64,000 nucleotides of DNA from Lewinellaceae bacterium (GCA_016719605.1 JADJYW010000008.1:310001-374000); one strand, 5' to 3'; positions 1 through 8,676 are shown, counted from the first letter of the stretch. A program made the numbers and translations. Notes: generated by a model not told the origin, from the sequence alone.

Positions 1-667
1 TGAGCCGGTCGGACCGGATAGCGAACAGGCTGCGCAAGTGGAGCGCGGAAACGAGCATGCGGCGCTGTTCCAGCGGCAGCGACCGAGCGGCCTCGCGTGC
101 TTCCCGGGGCACATCCCCGTACAGCACGTCGGCCAGTTGCGACCGAAAATCCAGCTGCTGGTCCGGCGGATACGAAAAGAATTCTTCAAACTGGTCGAAT
201 ACGATCAGGAAACCCGGATGTTCGGTATGGTCGTCTTCGGCGGTATCGTCTTGTGTGGCGGGGTTCATTTGCTGGCGCCGTTTGAGCGTCAACCAGAGCG
301 ATTCGGGCAGTTGGAGTTGGTCTGTAAATGCCATCAGAGGCGATGCCGGTACCGATTCGGTGATCCGGCGGCGCAGCAGTTCGATGGGCGAGAGGCTGTT
401 GTCGGGGATGTATTCGCCAAAGCGGACGACGACCGGGGTAAAGGCCGGGGTGTTGTGGCGGTCTTTGTCGGGGGCAGCCAGCAGGGGCAGCACGCCGGCA
501 TTTATCAGGGAGCTTTTTCCGTAGCCGGACCGGCCGAAAAGCACGACGAGTTTTTCCAGGCGGATCAAATCGGACAGGTCACGAATGTCGCTTTCCCGGC
601 CGAAATAAAGTGCTTGATCAGAAAATTCAAATGGCCTGACGCCGGGATACCGTTTGATCGTGTTCAT
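1..667 (-). CDS. nSTAND1-type P-loop NTPase, N-terminal part (runs off window)
   Basis: The minus frame is open from the ATG at 667 to the window edge (222 residues). It starts with the nSTAND1 hallmark YPGVRPFEFSDQALYFGRE (residues ~7-25). A Walker A, FGRSGYGKSSLINAG, follows at ~44-58, and a Walker B-like LIVFDQFEEFF at ~150-160. nSTAND1 proteins are signal-transducing ATPases that couple a sensor C-terminus to an effector domain or partner, often in phage defence. The ATG lies one base beyond the stop of the SIR2-like gene upstream (669), so the two are almost certainly one operon. The C-terminal sensor is outside the window, so what it senses is unknown. Confidence 0.85.
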   Translation of the reverse strand, partial: MNTIKRYPGVRPFEFSDQALYFGRESDIRDLSDLIRLEKLVVLFGRSGYGKSSLINAGVLPLLAAPDKDRHNTPAFTPVVVRFGEYIPDNSLSPIELLRRRITESVPASPLMAFTDQLQLPESLWLTLKRRQQMNPATQDDTAEDDHTEHPGFLIVFDQFEEFFSYPPDQQLDFRSQLADVLYGDVPREAREAARSLPLEQRRMLVSALHLRSLFAIRSDRL

Positions 668-668
668 G

Positions 669-1754
669 TTACAGCTCTTTTGCGAAAGTCAGAATAGCGT
701 CGTTGATCAGATTCATTTCCCGGAACAAGTCCCTGGAGTCCATACGGCCGCCGCTTTTTTCCGTTTTCCAGTTGTAGTAGCGAGCCGACAGTCCCATGGC
801 CGCCTGTTCGACCGGCGTCCCTTTCGCTGCTTCGATCAGTTTTTCAATAGCATTCTCCGTGTTTCCTTTTTGAAGAAACCGGACGATAGATTCCTTGGCG
901 GGGGTATTGGCCGGATTGATAACCCGCAGGTTGCCTTCTTCGGCAAAGGCCTGGTACAGCTGGTCGAGCAAGTGCGTTTCGGTGCCGAGGAAACGAATGC
1001 GGAACTGGTTGATGAGGAAGGCTTCGGTGGCTTCTTCTTTTGGTGCATCGGATTCCAGGGCAAAGCGCCGGGCCGCGCGTTTGACGTCGAGCAGGCGCAG
1101 CAGTAGTTGGGTATGCCAGCGATCGAACTGGAAGCCGAGGAAGAGATACGAGGTGGTTTCTTTGAGGCGCACCATGAGTCGGCCCGGCAGTTTCGGTGCG
1201 GCGATGAGGCCCTGGAACAACCGAAACAGGTCGTCGTAGTCGAGGATGAGGGTAGATTGTTTTTCGATGCAGCCCAGCATATTGTAGTACAGGGGCACCC
1301 GTTGGCGGAGCAGGTCGGGGTCTACCTCCGGCATATCCAGGTCTTCCTCTTTGTTGGCGTCGAACCAGGCAAAGCGGTGGGGCAGTCCGTATTTGAAGCT
1401 GAGATCGCGCAGGAACGTGTCGGGGTTCACCGACAGGACGAGGGAGAACGGGATTTCGATGAGTTTGCGCAGCAATTCTTCGTCGCCGTCAATGTCCTGG
1501 AACTGGTAGGTGATTTCGTCCTGAATTTCCGGTTTGTCGTCTGCATTGCGGAGCAGGAAAAAGCCGTCCCGTTCGTAGTAGGCGGCAATTTGGTCGGGGA
1601 ATCGCTCCAGTATCTTGTTTCGGATGTAGGTACTGAGCGGCATTCCATTTACCGGGAAAATGTCGGGGCCTAAAATCAGGGCGCATTTCCCGGTTTTAAT
1701 GTCGGCCACGAGGCGTGGCAAATCCGGGAAGTCGTCATTATCCGCTTTGGTCAT
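669..1754 (-). CDS. SIR2-like protein with C-terminal effector-associated domain (EAD11-like)
   Basis: 361 residues, ATG at 1754. SIR2_2-type features in order: CALILGPDIFPV (~24-35), SLVLSVNPDTFLRD (~103-116, the place of the usual TTNxD), YYNMLGCIEK (~155-164) and YLFLGFQFDRWHTQLLLRLL (~203-222). The tail (~290-361; GNTENAIEKLIEA, LSARYYNW, MNLINDAILTF) matches what I know of effector-associated domain 11, a death-fold-like adaptor common in Bacteroidota conflict systems. At the family's usual K-L-H-G motif the His is Leu (NMLG), so NAD cleavage is doubtful. With the downstream STAND NTPase it forms a probable effector or adaptor plus NTPase immunity pair. Domain names come from memory of motifs. 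Confidence 0.72.
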   Translation of the reverse strand: MTKADNDDFPDLPRLVADIKTGKCALILGPDIFPVNGMPLSTYIRNKILERFPDQIAAYYERDGFFLLRNADDKPEIQDEITYQFQDIDGDEELLRKLIEIPFSLVLSVNPDTFLRDLSFKYGLPHRFAWFDANKEEDLDMPEVDPDLLRQRVPLYYNMLGCIEKQSTLILDYDDLFRLFQGLIAAPKLPGRLMVRLKETTSYLFLGFQFDRWHTQLLLRLLDVKRAARRFALESDAPKEEATEAFLINQFRIRFLGTETHLLDQLYQAFAEEGNLRVINPANTPAKESIVRFLQKGNTENAIEKLIEAAKGTPVEQAAMGLSARYYNWKTEKSGGRMDSRDLFREMNLINDAILTFAKEL

Positions 1755-1837
1755 ACGATAAAGTGCTTTAAGGCAGTGTGTGGTGGATTTGAGTTGAGCC
1801 GCTCCGATTCCTCTTTTTCCCCCGATTTTGTTTCGGC

Positions 1838-1845
1838 CAAAGGTA
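1838..1845 (-). promoter_or_regulatory. putative -7 box for the SIR2/STAND operon
   Basis: The minus strand reads TACCTTTG, a perfect Bacteroidota -7 (TAnnTTTG), 84 bases before the SIR2-like ATG. No clear -33 TTG is visible at the right distance, so this is moderate evidence. Confidence 0.45.
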
Positions 1846-1910
1846 GCGAAATACCGTTTGTATTTTTGCGGGACAGATTTTCAGGCCTTTCGGGATTTTT
1901 TCGGGCCGGC

Positions 1911-1942
1911 TTGTTTTTTTGGGAGGCCACGTTGTACCTTTG
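1911..1942 (+). promoter_or_regulatory. promoter of the tRNA operon
   Basis: TTG at 1911-1913, a 21-base spacer, then TACCTTTG at 1935-1942: the Bacteroidota -33/-7 arrangement. Transcription would start about 30 bases before the first tRNA at 1980. Confidence 0.7.
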
Positions 1943-1979
1943 CGCTCCCGCTGCGAAAGAGCAGGGAAAATTTTCAAAA

Positions 1980-2053
1980 CGGGCCATAGCTCAGTTGGTT
2001 AGAGCGCCACGTTGACATCGTGGAGGTCACAGGTTCGAATCCCGTTGGTCCGA
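1980..2053 (+). tRNA. tRNA-Val(GAC)
   Basis: Cloverleaf by eye: acceptor CGGGCCA/TGGTCCG, D stem GCTC/GAGC, anticodon stem CCACG/CGTGG with loop TTGACAT (anticodon GAC), and T arm with loop TTCGAAT (one A-C mismatch in the T stem). The discriminator is A at 2053. CCA is not encoded. First gene of the Val-Val-Pro operon. Confidence 0.93.
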
Positions 2054-2061
2054 CAAAAACA

Positions 2062-2136
2062 GGGTGATTAGCTCAGTTGGTTTAGAGCGCACGCTTCACA
2101 CGCGTGAGGTCACAGGTTCGAATCCTGTATTACCCA
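2062..2136 (+). tRNA. tRNA-Val(CAC)
   Basis: Acceptor GGGTGAT/ATTACCC, D stem GCTC/GAGC, anticodon stem CACGC/GCGTG with loop TTCACAC (anticodon CAC), T arm ACAGG/CCTGT with loop TTCGAAT. Discriminator A at 2136; CCA not encoded. Eight bases after tRNA-Val(GAC), so co-transcribed. Confidence 0.93.
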
Positions 2137-2137
2137 C

Positions 2138-2259
2138 TTGGAGGTTTCTGGTTGGAAGGAAGGTTGGAAGGTTTCTGGTTGGAGGGTTCGCTAACCAGAA
2201 ACCTTCCAACCCTCCAACCAGAAACCCTCTAACCAGAAACCCTCTAACCAGAAACCTTT
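2138..2259 (+). repeat. inverted-array repeat, copy 1 (GGTTGGAAGGTTTCTGGTT family)
   Basis: Forward units (GGTTGGAAGGTTTCTGGTTGG) run up to an apex GGTTCGCTAACC. They are followed by several complementary units (AACCAGAAACCTTCCAACC and the variant AACCAGAAACCCTCTAACC). It lies inside the tRNA operon between tRNA-Val(CAC) and the split tRNA-Pro, and the transcript could fold into a long hairpin. Same family as 16226, 16999, 20023 and 42929. Confidence 0.85.
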
Positions 2260-2262
2260 TTT

Positions 2263-2306
2263 CGGGACGTAGCTCAGTCCGGTAGAGTACACGTCTGGGG
2301 GGCGTG
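2263..2306 (+). pseudogene. 5' half of host tRNA-Pro(GGG), split by integration
   Basis: Acceptor strand CGGGACG, D arm and anticodon arm CACGT-CTGGGGG-GCGTG, then unrelated AT-rich sequence. The missing variable loop, T arm and acceptor strand are at 8677-8706. Compensating bases prove the pairing: C at acceptor position 6 matches G in the distant CGTCCCG, and the A-T pair in the anticodon stem is kept. The element's own tRNA-Pro (2413-2486) has T and A at the acceptor pair instead. The joined halves make 74 bases. Confidence 0.85.
2295..2306 (+). repeat. attL core
   Basis: CTGGGGGGCGTG; identical to 8665-8676. The host tRNA 5' half lies to its left and the element to its right. Confidence 0.78.
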
Positions 2307-2378
2307 CTGCGCAACTAATTAATTTTTAATCAATTACACATTAAAATTTATGCAAATCAATCTTTAAAGAAAGATTCT

Positions 2379-2386
2379 TACCTTTG
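2379..2386 (+). promoter_or_regulatory. -7 box for the element-borne tRNA-Pro
   Basis: TACCTTTG, a perfect TAnnTTTG, 27 bases before the tRNA at 2413. The -33 is weak (CTTTAA near 2362). It would let the carried tRNA be expressed without the host operon promoter. Confidence 0.6.
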
Positions 2387-2412
2387 CATAAAGCGCTTGA
2401 AAACAACATAAT

Positions 2413-2486
2413 CGGGATGTAGCTCAGTCCGGTAGAGTACGCGTCTGGGGGGCGCGTGGTCGCAAGTTCGAATCTTGTCATCCCGA
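2413..2486 (+). tRNA. tRNA-Pro(GGG), carried by the integrative element
   Basis: Complete cloverleaf: acceptor CGGGATG/CATCCCG, D arm GCTC...GAGT, anticodon stem CGCGT/GCGCG with loop CTGGGGG (anticodon GGG), T arm GCAAG/CTTGT. Discriminator A at 2486, followed directly by CCA (2487-2489), unlike the neighbouring host tRNAs. It has its own -7 box and a terminator hairpin downstream. It likely replaces the host tRNA-Pro(GGG) destroyed by integration. Confidence 0.93.
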
Positions 2487-2548
2487 CCATTTTTACACGC
2501 GGTGCAGATATAGTGCAGAAAGTTAAAGAAAAAGACCGTGTTTACGAG

Positions 2549-2591
2549 GGCGTAAGTCTGATCTTTCGAGGTCAAATTTACGCCTTTTTTT
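2549..2591 (+). terminator. terminator after element tRNA-Pro
   Basis: GGCGTAA ... TTTACGCC closes a stem with partial inner pairing (CTGATC/GGTCA), followed by seven T. The rest of the 2490-2718 gap shows no convincing gene. Confidence 0.6.
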
Positions 2592-2718
2592 GTCTTTCAC
2601 CACAAGGCCATTTCACAAAATCGTTCTCTTTTTTTCTAATTTTGAGTATAACCTTACTCATAACCTTAGTTAAAGAGATAGGTATTGATTATCAGTAGTT
2701 TGGAAAGACATGTTCTTT

Positions 2719-3555
2719 TCAACTAATCACATAAAACATTCTTCTTTCTTTTCTGGCGATGTTGCGCCAGGCAAGAAAAACGTCCTCCCCAATTTGGGAA
2801 AGGGGTTTGAAAAGAAAGTACTCTGCAAGAGGCTCAAACAGTGGCCGGGAATGCAAGTCTTTTATTACTGCCTCCATAGCCCCTTCGTGTTCAAATATCC
2901 AAAGTATCCGGTAGCCACTCTGGAAATCGTAGCGTTTGTTTACCGCCCCTGTCAACATCGCCTCGCCGTGCCGGATACACTTTTCAATGGACTTTTTTGA
3001 GTCCCGACCGTTCTCCAACTCCACCAGAAAAAGTTCCTTTTGTAACGTACTTTGCAACATGAAAGCAACATCGGGTTTGATGGAACTACTGCCAGTCACC
3101 TCAAATGCCGTTTTGGATTTGAGATTTTTTTCAACCCGGTTGTTTCCTACTGTATCAAAATAACGGTCACAAAAGAGCAGCGTGATATCCTCCCTTTGAC
3201 ACGCCAAATCCAGGGTGATGTGAAAATCAATGATACTGGTACGGTGTGCCTGATCCTGGGTGTGGGTAAGTATCGTTCCTCGCGGGCAGTGGATTTCTTG
3301 TTCCTTCAGACCGGACAACTCTTTCAAAACCGGGATTGCTTTTTCGTTTAGGTAGTGCTTCACTTCTTCTCCCATGCCGTGCGGTATTTTCTTCACCATT
3401 TGAAACTTGCTCTCCCTTAGGTCTTTTAGCAGAAGGCTCAGATTGGAACGGTGCTGGTCAATGCCCAACTGCATCATTTGCGAATACGTCAAAAACTTAT
3501 ACCGTGCGAGTGCCTCCAGAATGCTGATCTGCTTTGGCGAAAACCTGGTTATCAT
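2719..3555 (-). CDS. replication-relaxation (Replic_Relax-like) protein
   Basis: 278 residues, ATG at 3555. The N-terminus is a winged-helix-like segment (ISILEALARYKFLTYSQMMQ, ~9-28). The middle has an endonuclease-like PDVAFML...LFLVELENGRDSKKSI stretch (~165-195), as in the Replic_Relax family found on plasmids and conjugative elements. The ATG overlaps the stop of the ATPase remnant upstream (ATGA at 3552-3555), the usual pairing of a VirD4-like ATPase with this protein. It is the only transfer gene of the element without an internal stop. The exact role in mobilisation is inferred from family and context. Confidence 0.65.
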   Translation of the reverse strand: MITRFSPKQISILEALARYKFLTYSQMMQLGIDQHRSNLSLLLKDLRESKFQMVKKIPHGMGEEVKHYLNEKAIPVLKELSGLKEQEIHCPRGTILTHTQDQAHRTSIIDFHITLDLACQREDITLLFCDRYFDTVGNNRVEKNLKSKTAFEVTGSSSIKPDVAFMLQSTLQKELFLVELENGRDSKKSIEKCIRHGEAMLTGAVNKRYDFQSGYRILWIFEHEGAMEAVIKDLHSRPLFEPLAEYFLFKPLSQIGEDVFLAWRNIARKERRMFYVIS

Positions 3556-4499
3556 TCTTCGGAAATAGTTAGTGAGAAAGGAGGTTTGATTCTACTCGTC
3601 TCAGGTGAAACGGGGAGTGTAGGGGAATCAGAAGCGTACTGCTGGTTCTCATCCCCACCCAATCGTTTGTAGTAGTGGACTATCTGGTAGTTATCAAAGT
3701 CCTGCTCTTCCTGCTTCGTCATGTACTACTGGTCAGGCGTATCGAGCAGGAAACTGGGCGACTTGAATTTGACCAACCCTTTATGCCGCACCTTTAGCAA
3801 AAACTCATACTGCCCTAACGATGCTTCATTTTTGAGTTTGACAATCTCTTTGATGCTTTCGATATTGTCGTCTCCTCCACCTGCAATTTTTACGGCTGTA
3901 TTTTCTAATACCGCTTTTAACTGAGCACCAAACTGCTCAGGATACTGGTTGGCCAGAACAAGGTGCAGTCCGAAACCCCGAAGTTGAGCCAGGATATATT
4001 CCATGCTCCCGGTGGCAAAGTTTTGCGCTTCGTCAATAATACAAACCGTGTGCGTCCCGCCGTTCTTTTTCCGCTTCCTGACAATGCTTTTGATGCTTGC
4101 TACAATGAATTTGCCAAAGGCAATTTGACTCATCTCTCCCAATTTCGCAAGGTTGAAAATGACGACTTTGCCACTATTCATTGCGGCTTCCAGATCAAAA
4201 GTGCTTTGACCACCTAACAGATTACTGAGGGCTGGAGAATTAAGCACCCTGCTCGTCCGGTTGAACAAGGCTTCGCGGGTCTTATTACCCGGCTTCAGGT
4301 AGTAGTCATCAAAAATAGCGTCAAAGCGTTTGGCCTCTCTGAAAAGAGTTTCGTTGCCTCCCAATAATTCCAACAAGTCATTGAATGTTGAACCTGTTCT
4401 TTGCAACAAGAAGTAGATGGCTTTTTCCAACATGTTGACCATGTTTTCAGAAAGTTCCCCTCCATCTTTATCCAGCACTTCTTCCATTGCCTTGATCAC
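3552..4499 (-). pseudogene. C-terminal part of a VirD4/TraD-like conjugation ATPase (copy B)
   Basis: Reads VVIFNLAKLGEMSQIAFGKF, VCIIDEAQNFATGSMEYIL (Walker B DEAQ) and LVLANQYPEQF, typical of the C-terminal half of conjugative coupling ATPases. Walker A and the N-terminus are absent. The frame continues past an in-frame TAG (after LLDTPDQ, near 3726) through YMTKQEEQDFDNYQ to a TGA at 3552 that overlaps the next gene. The 5' end is fused to a fragment of a different gene at 4500, so this is a deletion junction. Not functional as a full ATPase. Confidence 0.75.
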
Positions 4500-4661
4500 A
4501 ATAGATCAGGTCAGCCCCTTTGATGCTAATGTTCTGAGGTTCTCATATATGCTTTGAAGGCTTTTATTCCCAGTCAACGTCCAAATCTGACGGGCCGTCA
4601 GAAACTTGTAGCATCAAATATTGTGTAGCATTTTTTGTTCCAGCGGGGAGATGGTGAGCAT
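4500..4661 (-). pseudogene. N-terminal fragment of a second replication-relaxation gene
   Basis: From an ATG at 4661 it reads MLTISPLEQKMLHNI, stop, CYKFLTARQIWTLTGNKS, then LQSIYENLRTLASKGLT, stop. It aligns by eye with the start of the intact gene at 3555 (YKFLTYSQMMQLG, LSLLLKDLRESKF). Two in-frame TGA codons and fusion to ATPase copy B mark it as a remnant of an ATPase-relaxation tandem pair reduced by deletion. Confidence 0.65.
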
Positions 4662-4686
4662 AACTTAATACTTAGGTTTAAAAATT

Positions 4687-6407
4687 TCATTGGATGCAGC
4701 AAGTCATCTGATTCAGCCTGTCAGGGAGAATGAATCGCTTTTGGCAATCAAGGAACCCCTCTTCGCGTAGAATATTTTTCTTCTGCTCTTTGAACAGGTT
4801 TTCCCGGTCTTCATCATGGATACAGGTAGCGGAATCGAGGGTGGTCTTTGGGTACTTCCAGGACAAAACTTTGTCCGTTGAATATCTTGCAAAAGAACCT
4901 GCCCACTGATAGTTTATTCAGTTTTTCAATCTCTGTATAGGTTTCTCTACTCATTACGCTCAGGCTCTGGTAGCCATTCACACCCAATGAACTTTATATC
5001 AGTGTTTCAAAGGACGATTTTGGTCATTTCAGTGGTCATTTTCTGGCCGACAATCTGAGAAGCGACGGAAAGACCAACGTGGTATTTTCTTCCTTGGACA
5101 AAGATTTGCTCTGAACTTTCCGACACGAAATCCTGAAACTCATCAATGTAAATCCTGAGTGGTATTCTTTGGTCTGCCGGGATATTCGCTCTTTGGAAAA
5201 TCAGGTTCTGGATGATGGCTACCATCATCATACCTATATAACTACTGGAGTACTCGCCCAACTTTCACTTACTGAGGTTGAACAGGATAACCTTTTTATC
5301 TTCAATGGCTTGCCTAATATCAATGGTGGATTTCCCACAAAAGAAGTCTGCGAATACGCTTAAATTGAGCAGGTTCATCAACTTTTGGTAGATACCCTGC
5401 CTCGAAATGAGGAGGTTGTTTTCGAAAAACTTGTACTTGAAGAACTCTCCATGCTTGTGGCTCTGGACACCAGCGGCTACTAAATCTTCATTGAGACCAT
5501 CCACCATAAACCTTTGTAGGTCGAGTAGTGTACCTCTTTGTTTGGCAACTATTTCCAAACAAGGCTGCAAAACGCTTTGCATTTGCAAGGTGATGGGTTG
5601 GCCTACCCAAGCGAAGATTTGAATCATGGCGTTTCTAATCACCTGGCTCTGCTTTTCAATATCCAACTCGTTATCAATGTTTATCAAGTCGAAAGGATTG
5701 ATACTTGGGGAGTCGGATGGCAGACTGCAATCAATATAAACGAGTCTGTCTTTTTCCAAACATTGCTGTTTGGCAATCTGCTCCGATAAATCGCCGTTGG
5801 GTTCGATCAGGATAATGGCCTTGTCCTTTTTTTCAATGTCCTGAATCATCAGGTGTTTCAATAACTCCGATTTTCCGCTACCTGTGCCACCTACGATATA
5901 CCAATGCTTCCCTTTAGTATCAGGCAATCTGACAGGGTAAGAGCGGTTGAAGATGTTTCGGAGTGTTTTGTTTTTCCACTCCATCATCTCAAAATACCCA
6001 TCCAGATTTTTGGAGCGGCTATTGATGAACCTGTTCCGGGTATTTACGCTACCGATTTCAAACAACTTATAAGCGGGGTAGCGTTTTTTCAACTCTTTGA
6101 AATCCTTTGTACTGGCCTTGTCTTTGAAAATATTTTGGTATTCTGTCAGGCTTACGAACCTGCGATTCCTGAACAAGTATTCTATCAAGGGTCTGAATAT
6201 CCGAAAACGATTTGTTCGCTTGCTAAAGCGCACAAATCGGAGTCTGAATATCTCATCAATGCAGTTCGGGATGTCTTTCAGCCTGGCTGTTCAAAGCAAG
6301 ATGCTGTTACTTTCGTTTAATTGTGGTGTTCCTACCGGGTAGATGAGTTCTTTCATTTTTTGGTAAAACCTGTCGTTTCCCATAAATAGAGCCTCAGTTA
6401 AAACCAT
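4687..6407 (-). pseudogene. VirD4/TraD-like conjugation ATPase (copy A), inactivated
   Basis: Starts at the ATG at 6407 (MVLTEALFMGNDRFYQK). Walker A is WYIVGGTGSGKSELLKH, then AIILIEPNGDLSEQIA, VILFNLSK, IYIDEFQDFVSES (Walker B) and VGLSVASQIVGQKM. The end, LREEGFLDCQKRFILP, stops at 4687. In-frame TGA codons interrupt it near 6290 and at 5265, where the family has Gly (SKGKLGE), so a point mutation is likely. A frameshift lies near 4810-4850. Full length would be about 570 residues, normal for a coupling ATPase. Reading continues through the stops, so decay is recent. Confidence 0.75.
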
Positions 6408-6655
6408 AATTAATCCCTACTCGTGTTTTTTGGACAAGGGCTTTTATTATTGAAAATAGATAGGTTTTTCAATTCAATTGTCTTTCTTCGGTATGCTTGA
6501 AAGAAAATAGGGGGGATTTGGTATTGACGGGAGGGGGAAACGAACGATAATAAATCCTGAAAAAAGAGTATTTTTTAATTTTTTTGCTGGGTTATGCTAT
6601 TCAAAAATTGCTTATTTTTGCAACAATTTATCATGTCAACATACTTTATCATCTA

Positions 6656-7330
6656 ATGAGTTTATACTGTTATATTTGTGGGCAGCCAGCATCATCAGCA
6701 GAACATGCTCCAGCAAAATGTTTTTTTCCAAAGGATAACAGGAGTGGAATTCTAACAACCGTAGGCTCTTGTTCTACTCATAACGAAGAGACCTCTAAAG
6801 ATGATGAATATGTTAGAAATATTATTGCAATGACGATAGGCAACAACCCAGTTGCCCATTCGGTCTTTCTAAATAACTGCATAAAATCATTTAATAGAAG
6901 CCCTAAGCTTTTATCCGCTACGACTAAAATTCGGAAGCGAGTATTTACACAAGAAAAGGGGAAAGATGAACTCAGTTCAACATACGCTTTTCAAATTGAT
7001 AGAGAAAGAGTTGATTTAGTTATGCGAAAAATAGCCTACGCTACATTTTTCAAAAAATATAATGCGCGATGGAATAGAGAATTAGCCATTGGTACTGAAT
7101 TCCTGCGAAATGGAACAATGGAGGCAGATGAATATGGAATGCTCATTCAAAGTGCAAAAAAACAATTGTACATCCCATCTTATGAGGGGACAAATCATGA
7201 GATTTTTAAATTCGCATTTTTAGAAACAGAATCCAGAGATATAAATGAACAAATACTTATAATGATCTTTTACGAAGGGTTTGAAGTCTGGGCTTTCGCT
7301 CAACCTAATACTATTGGTCCTAAATTATGA
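6656..7330 (+). CDS. HNH-like nuclease-type protein
   Basis: 224 residues from the ATG at 6656; an upstream in-frame TTG at 6584 is less likely. It begins MSLYCYICGQPASSAEHAPA, then FFPKDNRSGILTTVGSCS and HNEETSKDDEYVRN. This CxxCG...EH...C..HN layout matches a group of HNH-type proteins (CIYCGKPATTRDHVPPKG... in relatives). The middle and C-terminus are unassigned. It is much more AT-rich than its neighbours and is the only plus-strand gene of the element, as expected for a cargo gene. A -7-like TATTTTTG lies at 6613-6620. A defence role is inference. Confidence 0.55.
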   Translation: MSLYCYICGQPASSAEHAPAKCFFPKDNRSGILTTVGSCSTHNEETSKDDEYVRNIIAMTIGNNPVAHSVFLNNCIKSFNRSPKLLSATTKIRKRVFTQEKGKDELSSTYAFQIDRERVDLVMRKIAYATFFKKYNARWNRELAIGTEFLRNGTMEADEYGMLIQSAKKQLYIPSYEGTNHEIFKFAFLETESRDINEQILIMIFYEGFEVWAFAQPNTIGPKL

Positions 7331-7368
7331 TTTTGAAAGGTAGCACTTTTACTAATTCATTGTAAACT

Positions 7369-8571
7369 CTATATCAGCATATCCACCTTATCCACCTCTT
7401 CATTCGCAAACTTTTTAATGTAGTGTTGCGTAGTAGCAATGCTGGCATGACCAAGAGCCTGTTGAATCAGTGGAACAGGAACGTTATTTTGCACCAAGAC
7501 GTTTGTATAGGAGTACCTTGCCGTGTAGGAGGTCATCTTTTTCTTCAAGCCCATAATACCCGATATTTCTTTCAAATGCTTGTTGAATAGCCGCAAAGCA
7601 GTCCTTACATGGTGATACCTGGCAGTTGCTCTGACAGGAGCGTTTTCCATAACAGGGAAAAGGTAGGTTTCACCTTTGTACTTATCAATAATCTCAGTCA
7701 TTTCAGGAGTGAGTTTGATGGAGTACAGTTTCCCGGTTTTCTGTCTGATGTAGTTCAAACGGCCAGCAACCAAACTATCATTGGTCAGGTTACAAAGATC
7801 AACGAAATTGAGTCCTCTGGCTCTCAGTAAAAAGATGAACACGTCATAACTGGCTTGGAGGTGAGGGTAGTCCCGGATTGGAAAATGTTTCAGCCTTTCC
7901 AATTCGTCCATAGCCAAGGGCTTGGGGTCGTAGTCGCCTTTCAGGTGGGAAAATGAATACTTATTTTTGTTGAACTGTGTCGCAAACGGGTAGGCTTCAG
8001 CATCGAGCAAATCTCTGCGAATCGCTTCATTTATCAAGGCTCTGAACGTTCTCATGTAAAAGTGGATATTCGATTTTTTCCCACCTTTGGCAAGCATGAA
8101 AGACTCGAAACCTTTCAGGAAAGTATAGTCAATGTCAGCAAAGAGGTAGTCCCCCGGTTTGTAATTGGAGAGCATTGATTTGAGTTGCTTGTAAGCATTG
8201 CTGTTGCCGATGCTTTTTTCGTTTATCAATTCCTTCACCCTTTGGTCAACAAAGTCCAGCACCGTCACTTTTTTGTCGTTACCAAGAAACTTGATCTTAA
8301 ACTCATGGATGGAGAATGGCTTGCCGGATTCGATTATTTCAGATAGCATCGCTTCGGCGCGGGCAAGGTGATTCCGCAAAATGGCGTTTCTTGCTTCAAA
8401 GTTCGGAGACTTCGCGTTGAACCTACCATACTTGTCATTCCAGTCGGAAGGTTTGGCGCTCATGCCAAGTGAGATGTAGCGTTCCGTTCCGAAATAAACC
8501 CTCAAACGGATGGGGTTTTCGCCGTTAGCGAGTTGCTTGTTTTTGTACAAGACGATCTTTAGTGCAGACAT
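7369..8571 (-). CDS. tyrosine recombinase / integrase of the element
   Basis: 400 residues, ATG at 8571. The N-terminal arm-binding segment (LRVYFGTERYISLGMSAK) is of the Bacteroidota integrase type, followed by a SAM-like core-binding domain. The catalytic domain has Arg in LLRARGLNFVDLCNLT (~250), Lys in QKTGKLY (~285), Arg in SYTARYSYTNVL (~350), His in LGHASIATT (~377) and the Tyr nucleophile in TTQHYIKKF (~385). Many relatives have R-H after the second Arg; here it is R-Y. It abuts attR, the normal place for the integrase of a tRNA-targeting element. Confidence 0.88.
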   Translation of the reverse strand: MSALKIVLYKNKQLANGENPIRLRVYFGTERYISLGMSAKPSDWNDKYGRFNAKSPNFEARNAILRNHLARAEAMLSEIIESGKPFSIHEFKIKFLGNDKKVTVLDFVDQRVKELINEKSIGNSNAYKQLKSMLSNYKPGDYLFADIDYTFLKGFESFMLAKGGKKSNIHFYMRTFRALINEAIRRDLLDAEAYPFATQFNKNKYSFSHLKGDYDPKPLAMDELERLKHFPIRDYPHLQASYDVFIFLLRARGLNFVDLCNLTNDSLVAGRLNYIRQKTGKLYSIKLTPEMTEIIDKYKGETYLFPVMENAPVRATARYHHVRTALRLFNKHLKEISGIMGLKKKMTSYTARYSYTNVLVQNNVPVPLIQQALGHASIATTQHYIKKFANEEVDKVDMLI

Positions 8572-8664
8572 GGTGCAGAGAAATCATAAAAATTAAAGAA
8601 TTATATATCCTTAACTTTATGATAATCATACACATACGATTTCATTTTGCAAGCTGTTTTACGC

Positions 8665-8676
8665 CTGGGGGGCGTG
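8665..8676 (+). repeat. attR core
   Basis: CTGGGGGGCGTG, identical to attL at 2295-2306. Host tRNA-Pro 3' sequence continues to the right. Confidence 0.78.

Larger units (their letters stand above)
2295..8676. mobile_element. integrative element inserted in tRNA-Pro(GGG), 6.4 kb
   Basis: Bounded by the 12-base direct repeat CTGGGGGGCGTG (2295-2306 and 8665-8676), which is the anticodon loop and 3' anticodon stem of the split host tRNA-Pro. Contents left to right: promoter plus complete tRNA-Pro(GGG) with encoded CCA, its terminator, a replication-relaxation gene, remnants of two conjugation-type ATPases with a second relaxation fragment between them (minus strand), an HNH-like gene (plus) and a tyrosine integrase (minus) ending the element. 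The nonsense-ridden transfer genes suggest it can no longer move by conjugation, but the integrase and both att sites look usable. Confidence 0.82.

Noticed and set aside
3552..6407. Several in-frame TGA codons in otherwise open frames, suggesting TGA might be recoded as Trp in the element
   Set aside because: At 5265 the family residue is Gly, not Trp, one of the other stops is TAG, and intact genes nearby use TGA as a true stop (ATGA overlaps). Point decay explains it.
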